Source: Marinobacter vulgaris
Lineage (GTDB): Bacteria > Pseudomonadota > Gammaproteobacteria > Pseudomonadales > Oleiphilaceae
Length of the DNA stretch: 64,000 nt
Reading direction: 5' to 3'
NCBI RefSeq assembly: GCF_003344045.1
Contig: NZ_QFWX01000001.1
Span: 434,001 to 498,000, forward strand
In this document: in pieces, positions 17,271 through 31,200 of the stretch
How positions within the stretch are numbered: position 1 is the first letter of the stretch
Layout of the letters: every line of letters begins with the position of its first letter
The notes under the pieces: generated by a model
Told to the model about the DNA's origin: nothing
Seen by the model: the letters and a program-made list of their open reading frames with translations, nothing else
The model's database searches: none
Position numbers and translations under genes: made by a program

Positions 17271-18503
17271 TTAGAAGTTGTACTGTGCTGCAAACATGAC
17301 GCGGTTTGCATCACCGTCGCTACCGTCAACGTTGTCACGCTGCAGGCGGGCATATTCGATACCCATCATCACGTTCTCAACTGGCGTCCACTGGTAGTTA
17401 GCCATTACCGCAGAATTGGTCTCGCTTTCACCAGCAACCTCTGCTGCGCCAAGATCATCGGCGGCGTCATCCCAGTCGACATCCACAATGCCGTAACCAA
17501 TGTTGATGCTGCTTCCGCCGCCCAGATTGAACCCAGCGCCAACGGAGCCGCCATAGCCTGAGATTGTTTCCAGTTCGCCGTTGACAACATAGGCGCTATC
17601 AGCACCGAAATTATCGCCTGAGCGATAAAGGTAGCTGTTTGCGCCGTCGCTGTAGGTCAAAGTGCCTTGGATGGTAATCATATCGGTCAGGGCCATTTTA
17701 CCTGCCACAAAAGTAGCAACACCGACGGCTGTATCGTCCTGTGTGCCGCCATCCACTTCCAGCTGATGCACAAGTACTGCGGCAGAGTAGGACAGGCCGC
17801 CTTGTGAGTCTTGCAGCCTGGCAGTTAATGTTGGTAGTGGTTCTTTCTGAGTGCTTGCAGTGGTTCTGCCTACAAATACCGGATCTCCATTAGCATCCGT
17901 TGCTTGCAAGCCTGTGTTGATGTCAAAAACCGGTGTTCCAACAGAATCAACCGCCGCTGCTCCCAAGATAGAAGCGACGTTCTCCTCGAGAGAGATTGAC
18001 AATGGACCAGTAGTGTATCGCCCTTGCGCAACACGACCCTGAAGACCCGCCAGACCCGGCAGTGAGTCAAAGTCCAGCGTAGAGGTGTTGCCTACGAAGC
18101 TGTTGAAGTTGGACCAGGTCTGGCCCATCAGGACGCCCCTGTACTCACCGAAACCATGACGCAGGCGCAGAGTTCCACCACGGAAGTCACCTTCTACCGT
18201 CATTTTGGCGCCGCTGGAATGCGTAGTGGTCAAGCCAATACGGGTCTGGCTGGCATCGGCACCGAAGTTGCCGGTTGCCCCGTCAGAACCAGAGGTATTG
18301 ATCAGGTCGTAGGACCCGGCTTCGGTTGAGATCGCAACATCTTCGTCGATGTCGTAAACAGCGTTTAGACGCGCATAACCATAAATACTGGTATCCCAGT
18401 CGTCGCCAGTCGGAACATCGAGAGCCATTGCCTGGGAAGCCATGCCGAGAGCCGCGATTGCAGCCGTCGAACGAATTGCCATTCTTAATTTGTTGCTTTG
18501 CAT
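17271..18503 (-). CDS. Outer-membrane porin, DcaP-like
   Basis: Outer-membrane beta-barrel of 410 residues with a signal peptide ending MASQAMA before LDVPTGDDWDTS. The mature chain is rich in alternating polar and aromatic strands, has YGYARLNAVYDIDED at the start, LRHGFGEYRGVLMGQTWSNF in the middle, and ends in the outer-membrane signature AAQYNF with a terminal Phe. The pattern resembles DcaP-type porins for small carboxylates. The ATG at 18503 is chosen because it starts the signal peptide and has GGAG upstream. It has its own terminator and is a single-gene unit. Confidence 0.88.
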   Translation of the reverse strand: MQSNKLRMAIRSTAAIAALGMASQAMALDVPTGDDWDTSIYGYARLNAVYDIDEDVAISTEAGSYDLINTSGSDGATGNFGADASQTRIGLTTTHSSGAKMTVEGDFRGGTLRLRHGFGEYRGVLMGQTWSNFNSFVGNTSTLDFDSLPGLAGLQGRVAQGRYTTGPLSISLEENVASILGAAAVDSVGTPVFDINTGLQATDANGDPVFVGRTTASTQKEPLPTLTARLQDSQGGLSYSAAVLVHQLEVDGGTQDDTAVGVATFVAGKMALTDMITIQGTLTYSDGANSYLYRSGDNFGADSAYVVNGELETISGYGGSVGAGFNLGGGSSINIGYGIVDVDWDDAADDLGAAEVAGESETNSAVMANYQWTPVENVMMGIEYARLQRDNVDGSDGDANRVMFAAQYNF

Positions 18504-18709
18504 CTTTGTTGTCTCCACACTTATTTTTGTTGGACCCACTTCAAAGTAGTTACCATTCCATGACAATTCAAATAAATTCGTGCATTAATTAGACGAATGT
18601 CTATACAGCGAAATCGTGGGGTTAGGGGAACTTTTTGAGAATTGAGGTTACTCGTACTGTTCTGATACAGAATGCATCTGCGATTTGCCCGAAGGCGTAA
18701 ACGACCCCC

Positions 18710-20161
18710 ATGACGAAAAATGCCCGAATTCTTGAATCCGCCACCTTTGCCTTCCTTGATATCGAAACCACGGGGGGCAACGCCTCCCACGACCGTATCA
18801 CCGAGATTGGTATCCGCTTCTGGCGCGCAGGGCAGGTGGTGGGTGAGTGGCAGACGCTGGTCAATCCACAGACCCGCATTTCGCCGTTTATCGAGAGCCT
18901 GACCGGCATTTCCAATGCCATGGTGGCGGAGGCTCCGGTGTTTGAGGATATTGCCGCGGAGCTGGAGTCACAGCTGGAAGACACGATTTTTGTGGCCCAC
19001 AACGCCCGCTTCGATTACGGCTTTATCAAGGCCGAGTTCCGGCGGCTGGGGCTGCTGTTCTCTGCGAAAGTGCTTTGCACCGTCAAGCTGTCCCGCAAGC
19101 TCTACCCAGGCTTTCGCCGCCACAACATGGATGCACTGATCGAGCGGCACGGGCTTGGGCAGGTCCAGCGGCACCGGGCCATGGGCGATGTGTCTGCCAT
19201 GCTGGGGTTTTTCGAGCATGCGCTGGCTGGCAAAGGTGATGAGGCCATGGAAGCCGCCGTCCGCGACCTGTTGCAGCGGCCGAGCATTCCCTCCAATCTG
19301 CCGACCGACGTACTGCAGGATCTTCCCCGCGGGCCGGGGGTGTACCGGTTCTATGGTGAAAATGATGTTCTCCTCTACGTCGGTAAAAGTACTAACATTG
19401 CCCAGCGAGTCGCCTCTCACTTCTCCGGGGACCACAATTCCAGCCGTGGCATCCGCATGTCGGAAAGCCTGCGGCGGGTGGACTGGACAGAAACCGCTGG
19501 CGAGCTGGGCGCGTTACTGCTTGAATTAAAGCAGATAAAGCAGTTGAAACCGCTGTTCAATCGCCGCTCCCGCGCCGCCAAGAATCTGGTGAGTATCGAG
19601 CTTGTGGAAAATGCGGACGGCTACCTGCAGGCGCGGCTGGTCCGTGAAATCGAGCCTCACCGGCTGGGTGATTATTTCGGGCTGTTCCGCAGCAAGAAGG
19701 ACGCCGAGAAAGCCCTCAGTGGTATCGCGGCGAAGAATGACCTTTGCAACAAGCTGCTGGGGCTGGAGCCGGAACACGAAGGCCCCTGCTTCCAGCGCAC
19801 CCTGGGCCGCTGCCGGGGCGCCTGTGACGGCGGCGAGGATGTGGTGAAGTACAACCTGCGGGTGCAGATCGCGTTTCACGGCCTGCGCCTGAAAACCTGG
19901 CCCTGGCGAGGGCCGGTGGCGGTGTCCGAACACAATGCCAGGACCGGCAGGACCGACTTTCTGGTGGTCTACAACTGGATGCACGTGGCCACGTTGCACA
20001 GTGAGGATGAGGCCCGGGAGTTGTCACTGCGGGGCCAGGCTGTGAGATTTGACCTGGATTCCTACAAGCTGGTGGTCAAGGCCCTGATGGGTCAGGATGG
20101 GCGCTCGCTGAGGGTGGTTGAGCTGGACGCGATCGGCCAGCCGGATGTGCTCATGCCTTGA
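18710..20161 (+). CDS. DnaQ-type exonuclease fused to a UvrC/Cho-like GIY-YIG nuclease
   Basis: The 483-residue product joins two nuclease modules. Residues 10-170 are a DEDDh 3'-5' exonuclease: DIETTG (17-22), HNARFD (97-102) and HRAMGD (155-160). From residue 208 a GIY-YIG domain follows (GVYRFYGENDVLLYVGKS). Cysteines 346, 360, 368 and 372, in LCNKLLG and GPCFQRTLGRCRGAC, have almost the spacing of the four UvrC cluster cysteines. A role in DNA repair is likely, with incision by the GIY-YIG part and trimming by the exonuclease part. It is not next to uvr genes. Confidence 0.88.
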   Translation: MTKNARILESATFAFLDIETTGGNASHDRITEIGIRFWRAGQVVGEWQTLVNPQTRISPFIESLTGISNAMVAEAPVFEDIAAELESQLEDTIFVAHNARFDYGFIKAEFRRLGLLFSAKVLCTVKLSRKLYPGFRRHNMDALIERHGLGQVQRHRAMGDVSAMLGFFEHALAGKGDEAMEAAVRDLLQRPSIPSNLPTDVLQDLPRGPGVYRFYGENDVLLYVGKSTNIAQRVASHFSGDHNSSRGIRMSESLRRVDWTETAGELGALLLELKQIKQLKPLFNRRSRAAKNLVSIELVENADGYLQARLVREIEPHRLGDYFGLFRSKKDAEKALSGIAAKNDLCNKLLGLEPEHEGPCFQRTLGRCRGACDGGEDVVKYNLRVQIAFHGLRLKTWPWRGPVAVSEHNARTGRTDFLVVYNWMHVATLHSEDEARELSLRGQAVRFDLDSYKLVVKALMGQDGRSLRVVELDAIGQPDVLMP

Positions 20162-20203
20162 GTGGCGTATGATTAAATGTACCGTTTCACGATTTTTGTC
20201 TGA

Positions 20204-21430
<1,227 letters not shown>

Positions 21431-21465
21431 TCCGACACCAACGACACTGAACAGGGGAGCCGCCT

Positions 21466-22482
21466 ATGTGGCTGGTACGTCCGGCTCAGCCGGGTGACCT
21501 GAACGACATTCTCGACATTGCCGGGGGCCAGGGCCCCCGCATGTCATCCACACTGCCCAAGAAACAGGACGCACTGGCCGCCAAAATCGAACAGTCTGCC
21601 CGCTCCTTTGCCGGCACGAACAACGCTAGTGAAGCCAGACGGTTCCTGTTTGTCCTGGAAGATACCGGCAGCGGCAGAGTCCAGGGCGTATCGGGTATTG
21701 ATGCGCGGGCGGGCAACGGCCAGCCTTTCTACAATTACCGGCAGGACGCGCTTATCCATGCCTCCCATGAACTGGGGGTCTCCCGGCGGGTGGAAGTTCT
21801 GTATCCGTCCCATGCCCTGACTGACCATACCCTGCTCTGTTCCTTCACGATCAGGCCCGAGCTGCGCGGTACCGATGCCTTCGAGCTGTTGTCCCGCGCG
21901 CGGATGCTGTTTATCGCCGCTCACCGTGAGCTGTTCACCGATCAGATTGTTGTGGAGATCCAGGGCGTGCAGACGGAGAACGGCGATGTGCCTTTCTGGG
22001 ACAGTCTGGGCCGGCATTTCTTCAACATGGATTTTGAAACCGCGGACCAGTATTCCGGCCTGCTCAGCAAAACCTTTATCGCCGAGCTCATGCCGCCCAA
22101 CCCGATTTACGTCACGTTGCTGAGTCAGGCGGCCCGGGAAGCGCTGGGCCAGCCGCACCCGCAAACCCGCGCAACCTTCGAGCTGCTGCAGCACGAGGGA
22201 TTCCACAGCGGTTGCTACCTGGATATTTTCGACGCCGGCCCGGTACTGGAAGCCCGCACTGACACGCTCAAATCCGTGGTGACCAGCCACCCCAAAATCC
22301 TGCATGCCGCCAATACCGACGATGGCGAGCCGTGCCTGGTTTCCGGTGGCGAAGGCGAGCGCTTTCGCTGCACCCTGACCGCGCTCACCGAAAGCCTCGG
22401 GGACGAGGTCAGGGTGCCGGTGAAAACCTGGAACTGCCTGGGCCGAAGCTCCGGTGACGAAGTAAGGATTACACCGCTATGA
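21466..22482 (+). CDS. aruF: Arginine N-succinyltransferase, alpha subunit
   Basis: One half of the heteromeric enzyme that transfers succinyl from succinyl-CoA to the alpha-amino group of arginine, the first step of the AST pathway. The 338-residue product begins MWLVRPAQPGDLNDILDIA and shares with the next gene the patterns FYNYRQD, ASHELGVSRR, FFNMDFETAD, FIAELMPPNPIYV and DIFDAGPVLEA. The two subunits are paralogues, as in Pseudomonas, whereas E. coli has a single AstA. It lies between astC and aruG. Confidence 0.94.
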   Translation: MWLVRPAQPGDLNDILDIAGGQGPRMSSTLPKKQDALAAKIEQSARSFAGTNNASEARRFLFVLEDTGSGRVQGVSGIDARAGNGQPFYNYRQDALIHASHELGVSRRVEVLYPSHALTDHTLLCSFTIRPELRGTDAFELLSRARMLFIAAHRELFTDQIVVEIQGVQTENGDVPFWDSLGRHFFNMDFETADQYSGLLSKTFIAELMPPNPIYVTLLSQAAREALGQPHPQTRATFELLQHEGFHSGCYLDIFDAGPVLEARTDTLKSVVTSHPKILHAANTDDGEPCLVSGGEGERFRCTLTALTESLGDEVRVPVKTWNCLGRSSGDEVRITPL

Positions 22483-22510
22483 ACAGGGCGATCGCACGCA
22501 GGAGGCCGGT

Positions 22511-25038
<2,528 letters not shown>

Positions 25039-25051
25039 CGGAAAACCAGAC

Positions 25052-26392
25052 ATGGCCAAGCACGCGGTAGAAGCCAACTTCGATGGCCTGGTAGGGCCCA
25101 CCCATAACTACGCCGGGCTTTCCTGGGGTAACGTGGCCTCCAGGTCCAACGTCCGATCTGTCTCCAACCCCAGGGAAGCGGCCCTGCAGGGGCTGGCAAA
25201 GATGAAGCAGCTGGCTGACAGGGGCTATGTCCAGGGCGTGCTTCCCCCCCATGAACGTCCCCACATTCCCACCCTGCGGGCGCTGGGCTTCGGTGGTTCT
25301 GACGGCGACGTGCTGCGGGCTGCTGCCGAGCAGAGCCCGGCCCTGCTGGCGGCGGTATCCTCGGCATCCACCATGTGGACTGCGAATGCCGCCACCGTCT
25401 CGCCCAGTGCCGACACGTCGGATCACCGCGTGCACTTCACCCCGGCCAATCTGAGCGCCAAGTTTCATCGCTCCATTGAACACCTGGTCACCGGCCGGGC
25501 GCTCAAGTCCATTTTCAAGGACGAATCCCGCTTTGCCCATCACCCGGCGCTGCCGTCGGTCAGCCAGTTCGGCGACGAGGGCGCCGCCAACCATACCCGG
25601 CTGTGTGGCGGTTACGGCGAGCCGGGTGTGGAACTGTTCGTTTATGGCAAGGTTGCCTTCAACGAACAGGCACCGGGCCCCAAAAGATACCCTGCCCGCC
25701 AGGCACTGGAAGCCTCCCAGGCCATTGCCAGGTTGCACGGCCTGACCGACAGCCAGGTGGTCTTCGCCCAACAGAACCCGGACGCTATCGACGCCGGCGT
25801 ATTCCATAACGACGTCATCGCGGTGGGTAACGCCAACACCCTGTTCTACCACGAGCTGGCGTTTCTGGAGGAGCAACAGGTGCTGGCCGGCATCCGCGCC
25901 CGCCTGACCGGTGCAGAGCTGGAGGCAGTGCGGGTCAGCAACGAGCAGGTCCCGCTGGAAGATGCGGTGGCCTCTTATCTGTTTAACAGCCAGCTGCTGA
26001 ATACCCCGGACGGCATGATGCTGGCGGTACCGGGGGAGTGTCGGGAAATTACCTCCGTCAGCCGCTACCTGGATGAGCTGGTGGCGAACGCCGGGCCGAT
26101 TACCTCGGTCGAGGTGTTCGACGTCAAACAGTCCATGCGCAACGGCGGTGGTCCTGCATGTCTGCGGTTGCGGGTGGTGCTGGATGACGATGAACTCAGG
26201 GCCATGCACCAGGGTGTTCTGCTCAACGATGCGCTTTACGAGCGGTTGACGACCTGGGTGAAGACCCATTACCGGGACGAGCTGTCCCAGGATGATCTGG
26301 GTGATCCGATGCTGCTTGATGAGGTGCGCAAGGCACTGGATGAGTTGAGCGGGATTCTGGGGCTGGGGTCGATATACGACTTTCAGCTCTGA
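25052..26392 (+). CDS. astB: N-succinylarginine dihydrolase
   Basis: Hydrolase that releases two ammonia and CO2 from N2-succinylarginine, giving succinylornithine. The 446-residue product opens with [19 protein letters not shown], the hallmark of AstB, and contains [31 protein letters not shown] and [13 protein letters not shown], with the Cys and His typical of this amidinotransferase-fold enzyme. It ends the plus-strand AST operon; astE lies at 31328-32365 on the other strand. Confidence 0.96.
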   Translation: MAKHAVEANFDGLVGPTHNYAGLSWGNVASRSNVRSVSNPREAALQGLAKMKQLADRGYVQGVLPPHERPHIPTLRALGFGGSDGDVLRAAAEQSPALLAAVSSASTMWTANAATVSPSADTSDHRVHFTPANLSAKFHRSIEHLVTGRALKSIFKDESRFAHHPALPSVSQFGDEGAANHTRLCGGYGEPGVELFVYGKVAFNEQAPGPKRYPARQALEASQAIARLHGLTDSQVVFAQQNPDAIDAGVFHNDVIAVGNANTLFYHELAFLEEQQVLAGIRARLTGAELEAVRVSNEQVPLEDAVASYLFNSQLLNTPDGMMLAVPGECREITSVSRYLDELVANAGPITSVEVFDVKQSMRNGGGPACLRLRVVLDDDELRAMHQGVLLNDALYERLTTWVKTHYRDELSQDDLGDPMLLDEVRKALDELSGILGLGSIYDFQL

Positions 26393-26406
26393 GTTTTCTG
26401 CCAATC

Positions 26407-27051
26407 CTATCGAGAGGCAATAGAAGACGTCAGCATTTCCATGGTGTGCCGAATCAGTGATTCGGCAGGGAAGTTCCCCGCCTGGCCGCTTTCGGCCATT
26501 TCGCTCTGGCACAGCATGATCACGCCGTGCAGTGCGCCGCGAAGGTATAGCGCTGTTTCCACCGGATCGTGGATGCGGTCGCGGTTCATGGTGCCGTCGC
26601 TCAGCCCCAGATGAATTGCCCCTACCATCAGATCCATGGTCTCCGCCTTGCAGCGCAACATCTCGTTCGCCAGATCATCGTCGGCCTCCGCCATGGCGGT
26701 GGACGCGGCGGTGAGAGCTGAGAAGTAATCCGGCTGGTCACGGTAAAACTGGTAATAGGCCACCCCCATGGCCCTGATCTGCGCCAGCCCGGTATCGGCA
26801 GTCTGGCGCGCTTCCCGGAAGCGGCGGCACAGGCTGTGGCCGGCCCGCAGCATGATGCCGTGCTGGATGGCGGCCTTGTCCCTGAAGTACACATACAGCA
26901 GCGCGCGGCTCAGGGCAGCGGTGCGGGCGATGTCATCCATGGACGTGCGTTCGTAGCCTTTCTCTGCAAATGCCAGCTCGGCGGCGTCCAGGATGGCGTC
27001 GTACCTTGCCTGCTTTTCTTTCTCTCTACGGGTTTTCAACGGCTCACTCAT
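26407..27051 (-). CDS. TetR-family repressor of the adjacent efflux operon
   Basis: The 214-residue product has an N-terminal helix-turn-helix (AILDAAELAFAEKGYERTSM, then DDIARTAALSRALLYVYFRD) and a helical ligand domain. The ATG at 27051 is used because the longer frame passes back through the shared promoter region. It is divergent from the membrane-fusion and RND genes. Two matching palindromes lie in the gap (27115-27127 and 27133-27145), which is the classic layout for autoregulation and control of the pump. The ligand is unknown. Confidence 0.9.
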   Translation of the reverse strand: MSEPLKTRREKEKQARYDAILDAAELAFAEKGYERTSMDDIARTAALSRALLYVYFRDKAAIQHGIMLRAGHSLCRRFREARQTADTGLAQIRAMGVAYYQFYRDQPDYFSALTAASTAMAEADDDLANEMLRCKAETMDLMVGAIHLGLSDGTMNRDRIHDPVETALYLRGALHGVIMLCQSEMAESGQAGNFPAESLIRHTMEMLTSSIASR

Positions 27052-27113
27052 AGGGGATTCCGGATTATCGAGACGGCACTCTCGTGATACATGGTGGGGA
27101 TATAAGCCGATTA

Positions 27114-27145
27114 TTGACAAATTGTCAAAGAATGACATTATGTCG
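27114..27145. promoter_or_regulatory. Tandem TetR operator candidates TGACA-N3-TGTC(A/G) over a promoter
   Basis: TGACAAATTGTCA (27115-27127) and TGACATTATGTCG (27133-27145) are two copies of one palindrome, centred 18 bp apart. A TTGACA -35 element (27114-27119) starts at the first site, and a CATTAT -10 element (27136-27141, 16-bp spacer) lies within the second. A bound repressor would block both elements of the plus-strand promoter. Confidence 0.7.
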
Positions 27146-27215
27146 GGTAATAATTTTTTGTCCACCGGATGGGCCCAAAACAACATACCCTGAACAGGGT
27201 AAAGAGGACGTCTCA

Positions 27216-28295
27216 ATGAACACCTCCCGGCATCTCGCCGTTGCTTCCCTCGCGGCTGTTCTGATTCTGCTGGTCAGTGGCTGTAAATCCAGTGAGCCAG
27301 GCCCGGACAAAGGGCTTGACCCGGTAACGGTGCGTGCGGCTGCAGTGACCGGCGGGCAGACCGAGGGCGTGTCGCTCCGGTTTTCCGGCCTGGTGCGGGC
27401 GGCGCAGCGGGCAACGCTGACGTTCCAGGTCAGCGGCACCCTGCGTGAGCGGGCGGTTGAACTGGGGCAGACCGTGGAAACCGGTGACCTTTTGGCGCGG
27501 GTTTACAATCCGGCCCTGGAGCCGGCCCGGGACTCTGCCGCCGCGCGCCTGGAAGAGCTCAGAACCCAGTACGACCAGGCCCAGCGTGAATGGGAGCGCT
27601 CCCGCCAGTTGCATGAGCGGGGCGTGGTGTCGCAGCAGGGGCTGGAGCAACTGGCGTCCCGTCGGGACAGCCTGAAGGCCAGTATGGCAACCGCGGAAGC
27701 GTCTCTTGCAGAGGCCACACGGCTATTACAGGAAAGTGAATTGCGGGCGCCGTTTGACGGCCGCGTGGAAGCATTGCTGGTCGAGCGTGACGAGTTCGTG
27801 GCGTCCGGGCAGCCGGTTATGCGACTGTCTTCCCCGGAGGGCCGGGAAGTGGAAGTGCGGGTGCCCGCTTACATGCTCAGCCATGTTGCGCTGGGGCAGT
27901 TGTTGCCGGTGTGGTCCGTGCAGGACCGCAACCACCCGCCGGAAACCGGTTCCATTGTGGAGATTGCCCAGTCCGGCGGCGTGCGCGGTGAGCTTCACCC
28001 GGTGCTGGTCAGCCTGCCTGCCGATACCCTCGAGCCCGGGGAGCCGGTGGAGGTGGGAATGACACCCCGCGAGACCGTTGCCACTACGGTGCCTCTGTTG
28101 GCGGTAATGAAATCCAATGGCGGCGCCAGCGTGTTTCGCGTCTCCGGGGGCATCGCCCGCCGGGTGCCGGTCACGGTGCAGCGGATTATTGGCGAGCGCG
28201 TGGTGGTGGATGCCACTGACCTCACCGCCGGTGACCAGGTGATCTTCGCCGGCATGACCCGGATTTCCGACGGTGATGCGGTGGAGGTGCGCTGA
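27216..28295 (+). CDS. RND efflux membrane-fusion lipoprotein
   Basis: Periplasmic adaptor of a tripartite pump, 359 residues. It has a lipoprotein signal with lipobox LVSGC, then the barrel-sandwich/lipoyl halves around a coiled-coil hairpin: LRFSGLVRAAQRATLTFQVS before it and ELRAPFDGRVEALLVERDEF after it. The coiled coil lies in ARLEELRTQYDQAQREWERS. The ATG at 27216 follows AGAGG. The stop overlaps the RND start (TGATG). No outer-membrane factor gene is adjacent, so a TolC-like partner must come from elsewhere. Confidence 0.92.
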   Translation: MNTSRHLAVASLAAVLILLVSGCKSSEPGPDKGLDPVTVRAAAVTGGQTEGVSLRFSGLVRAAQRATLTFQVSGTLRERAVELGQTVETGDLLARVYNPALEPARDSAAARLEELRTQYDQAQREWERSRQLHERGVVSQQGLEQLASRRDSLKASMATAEASLAEATRLLQESELRAPFDGRVEALLVERDEFVASGQPVMRLSSPEGREVEVRVPAYMLSHVALGQLLPVWSVQDRNHPPETGSIVEIAQSGGVRGELHPVLVSLPADTLEPGEPVEVGMTPRETVATTVPLLAVMKSNGGASVFRVSGGIARRVPVTVQRIIGERVVVDATDLTAGDQVIFAGMTRISDGDAVEVR

Positions 28296-31200
28296 TGTCA
28301 GTGCGCCTGCTGAACTTCCAGCGCTTGCTGGGCATGGTGGTGACCATGCTGTGCCTGCTGGGTATTGCCGCCTACAGCACCATGCCCCGCCAAGAAGATC
28401 CCTCGTTTCCGTATCGTGCAGGCCTGATTACCGTTAACTACCCCGGTGCCAGTGCCGAGGCACTGGAACGGCTGGTGCTGCAGCCATTGTCTGATGAACT
28501 GCGGCAGGTGGAGGAAGTGGATTTCGTCCAGGCCACTGCCCGCACCGGCGTGGCGGTTTTCCGGGTGCGCCTGAATGACACCATCTACGACACCGATTCC
28601 GCCTGGGACCGGGTGCGCCAGGCCATGGACAGTGCGCGTCTGGAATTCCCGGACGATGTGGGCCAGATGGTGCTTGATGACCGCATGATTGATATCCCCG
28701 CCATCATCCTGGCAGTCGGTGGCTCCAGTTCGGTGACGGAGCTGAGTGATGTGGCAGAGCGGCTGAAACAGAACCTGGCGGATATTCCCGGAGTATCCCG
28801 CATTGAACTGGATGGCGACGTCGACGAGCAGATCACTCTGGCGCTGGACGATGCCGCCCTTTATCGGCTCGGCATCTCTCCGGCCCGGATACTGGACACG
28901 CTTGCGCGCCGGAACCAGACCACCCCGGGTGGTTTTATCGTGGCGGATGGCCGCCGCCTGTCGGTGCTGCCCAACAGTGAATTCACCAGCGTGGACGCCA
29001 TCCGCGCCACCCCCATCGAACTGCCGGATGGCTCCCAGGTGCCACTGGCCGCCGCCGCGGAAGTGTGGCGCGGCCCCGCCGAGCCACGACAACCGGAAGC
29101 CTGGTACGACGGCGAACGGGTGGTGCTGGTATCCATGATCATGGAGGAGGGCAGCACCGACGCCATCCGTTTCGGCGAACGGCTTCGTGAGCGGCTGTCG
29201 ACGGTGCGCGAGGAATTCGCCCCCTACCAGATTCGCGAAATGTTCTTCCAGCCTGACAAGGTGGAAGAGCGCCTGGACAACCTGGCCTGGAGCCTGGTTC
29301 TGTCGGTGATCATCATCGTGGCGGTGGTGTTCACCGGCATGGGTATCCGCATGGGTATTCTGGTGGCGTCGATCCTGCCCATGGTGGCGCTGATCAGTAT
29401 CGGGCTCTATGACCTTGGCGGCGGGGTGCTGCACCAGATAGCGGTGATCGGCATGGTGATTTCCCTGGGTATCCTGATTGATAATGCCATCGTGATTGTG
29501 GAGAGCATCCAGGGCTACCTCGACGACGGCATGCGCAGGCTCGACGCCCTAAAGCAATCGGTGCGTGAACTTGCCGGCCCCCTGGGAGCCTCCACCGGCA
29601 CCACCATAGCGGCGTTCATGCCGTTGCTGCTTTCCAAGGGCGGGACGGCGGATTTCACCCGCGGCGTGCCGGTGATGATCATGCTTACCCTGTCGGTCAG
29701 TTATCTGCTGGCCATTTCCGCCGTGCCACTGCTGGCGGCCCGTTTTCTCAAGCCCCGCAAAGTGAATGCGCGGGAAGACCGGCTGGTTGGTCTGTCCCGG
29801 TTCCTGGGAAGCCTGGTAGCCCGGCGGCCCGGAACCCTGATTCTGGCGGGCGCAGCCCTGGTGCTATTCAGCCTGTCGCTGACCCCGTTCATGAAACAGC
29901 AGTTCTTTCCTAATGCGGACCGGCCACAGGTTATCGTTGAGCTGTACATGCCGGAAGGCACGGATCAGCAGCGCACGTCGCAGGTCGCGGCTGACCTGGA
30001 GCGGGCCATCCGCGCCCGGCCGGAGGCGGTCAAGGTGCACCGGTTCACCGGTTTCACCGGGCCCAGTTTCTATTACAACCTGAGGCGGGAACCCCAGGCG
30101 CCAAACCGGGGCCGGATCGTGGTAGCCACACCCACTCTGGAGGACACGACCGGCCTTGTGGAGTGGATACGCGAGTATGTCGGGCAGGAGATGCCGGAGT
30201 TGCAGGTGACCGCAGGCATCCTCGGCCAGGGGCCACCCCGTGCCGCGCCGGTGGAACTCCGGGTCTACCACGCCAACGATGAAACCCGGGCGCGGGCGGT
30301 AGAGCAGCTGTTCTCCGCACTGCGCAACGTTGAGGGTACCGTGGATGTGCGTCACGACCTGGATATAGGCATTCCCAGTATTGCCATCAATGTCGACGAT
30401 GCCAGTGCGGCCCGCTTCGGCCTGAACCGGTCTGACGTAGCCCAGAGCCTCTACGGCCAGAGTTTTGGCGTGGTGGCGGAACAGTATCGTCAGGAGGACG
30501 ATCCGATTCCACTGGTGCTGCGCTCCCGGGAAGGCACCAGCCTGTCACTGCCAAGATTGCTGTCCGTGAATATCTACAACGATCAGGGGGATGCCGTACC
30601 CCTTTCGGCCATCGCCTCGGTAGAAACCTCCTGGCAGTCGGCCGCCCTCTACCAGCGTAACGGCACCCGGATGAACACCGTATGGTCCAATCTGCATGCC
30701 GGCTACAGCTTCAGCCAGGCGCTGGAAGGCCTGGATGCAGCGCTTGACGACAACCCGCTGCCGGCCGGAACCCGGCTGGAGATGGGCGGCGATGCCGAGG
30801 GCTCTGGCGATGCCAACAATGCCCTGCTGACCACGGCGCCTATCGGCGTGCTGCTATTGCTGTTCTTCCTGCTGATACAGTTCAACTCCTTCCGCCGCGT
30901 CGGGATTATTCTGCTGACCGTGCCGCTGGCGACGGTGGGCATTTTCCCGGGGCTGGTGCTCTCGGGTTCGCCGTTCGGCTTTCAGTCTCTGCTGGGGGTG
31001 ATTGCGCTGGTGGGGATCGTGGTGAACAACGCCATCGTGTTGCTGGACGTCATGGACCGGCAGTTGGAGCAGGGCGATGCCATTCGTGATGCGGTCCGCA
31101 AGGCGGTAGAGCAGCGCACCCGGCCGATTCTGCTGACAACCGGCACCACCGTTGCCGGCCTGCTGCCCCTGGCTTTCTCCAGCTCGACACTGTGGCCGCC

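Noticed and set aside
27084..27215. Longer start of the membrane-fusion protein
   Set aside because: It would run through the operator/promoter region and place the lipoprotein signal in the interior of the protein.
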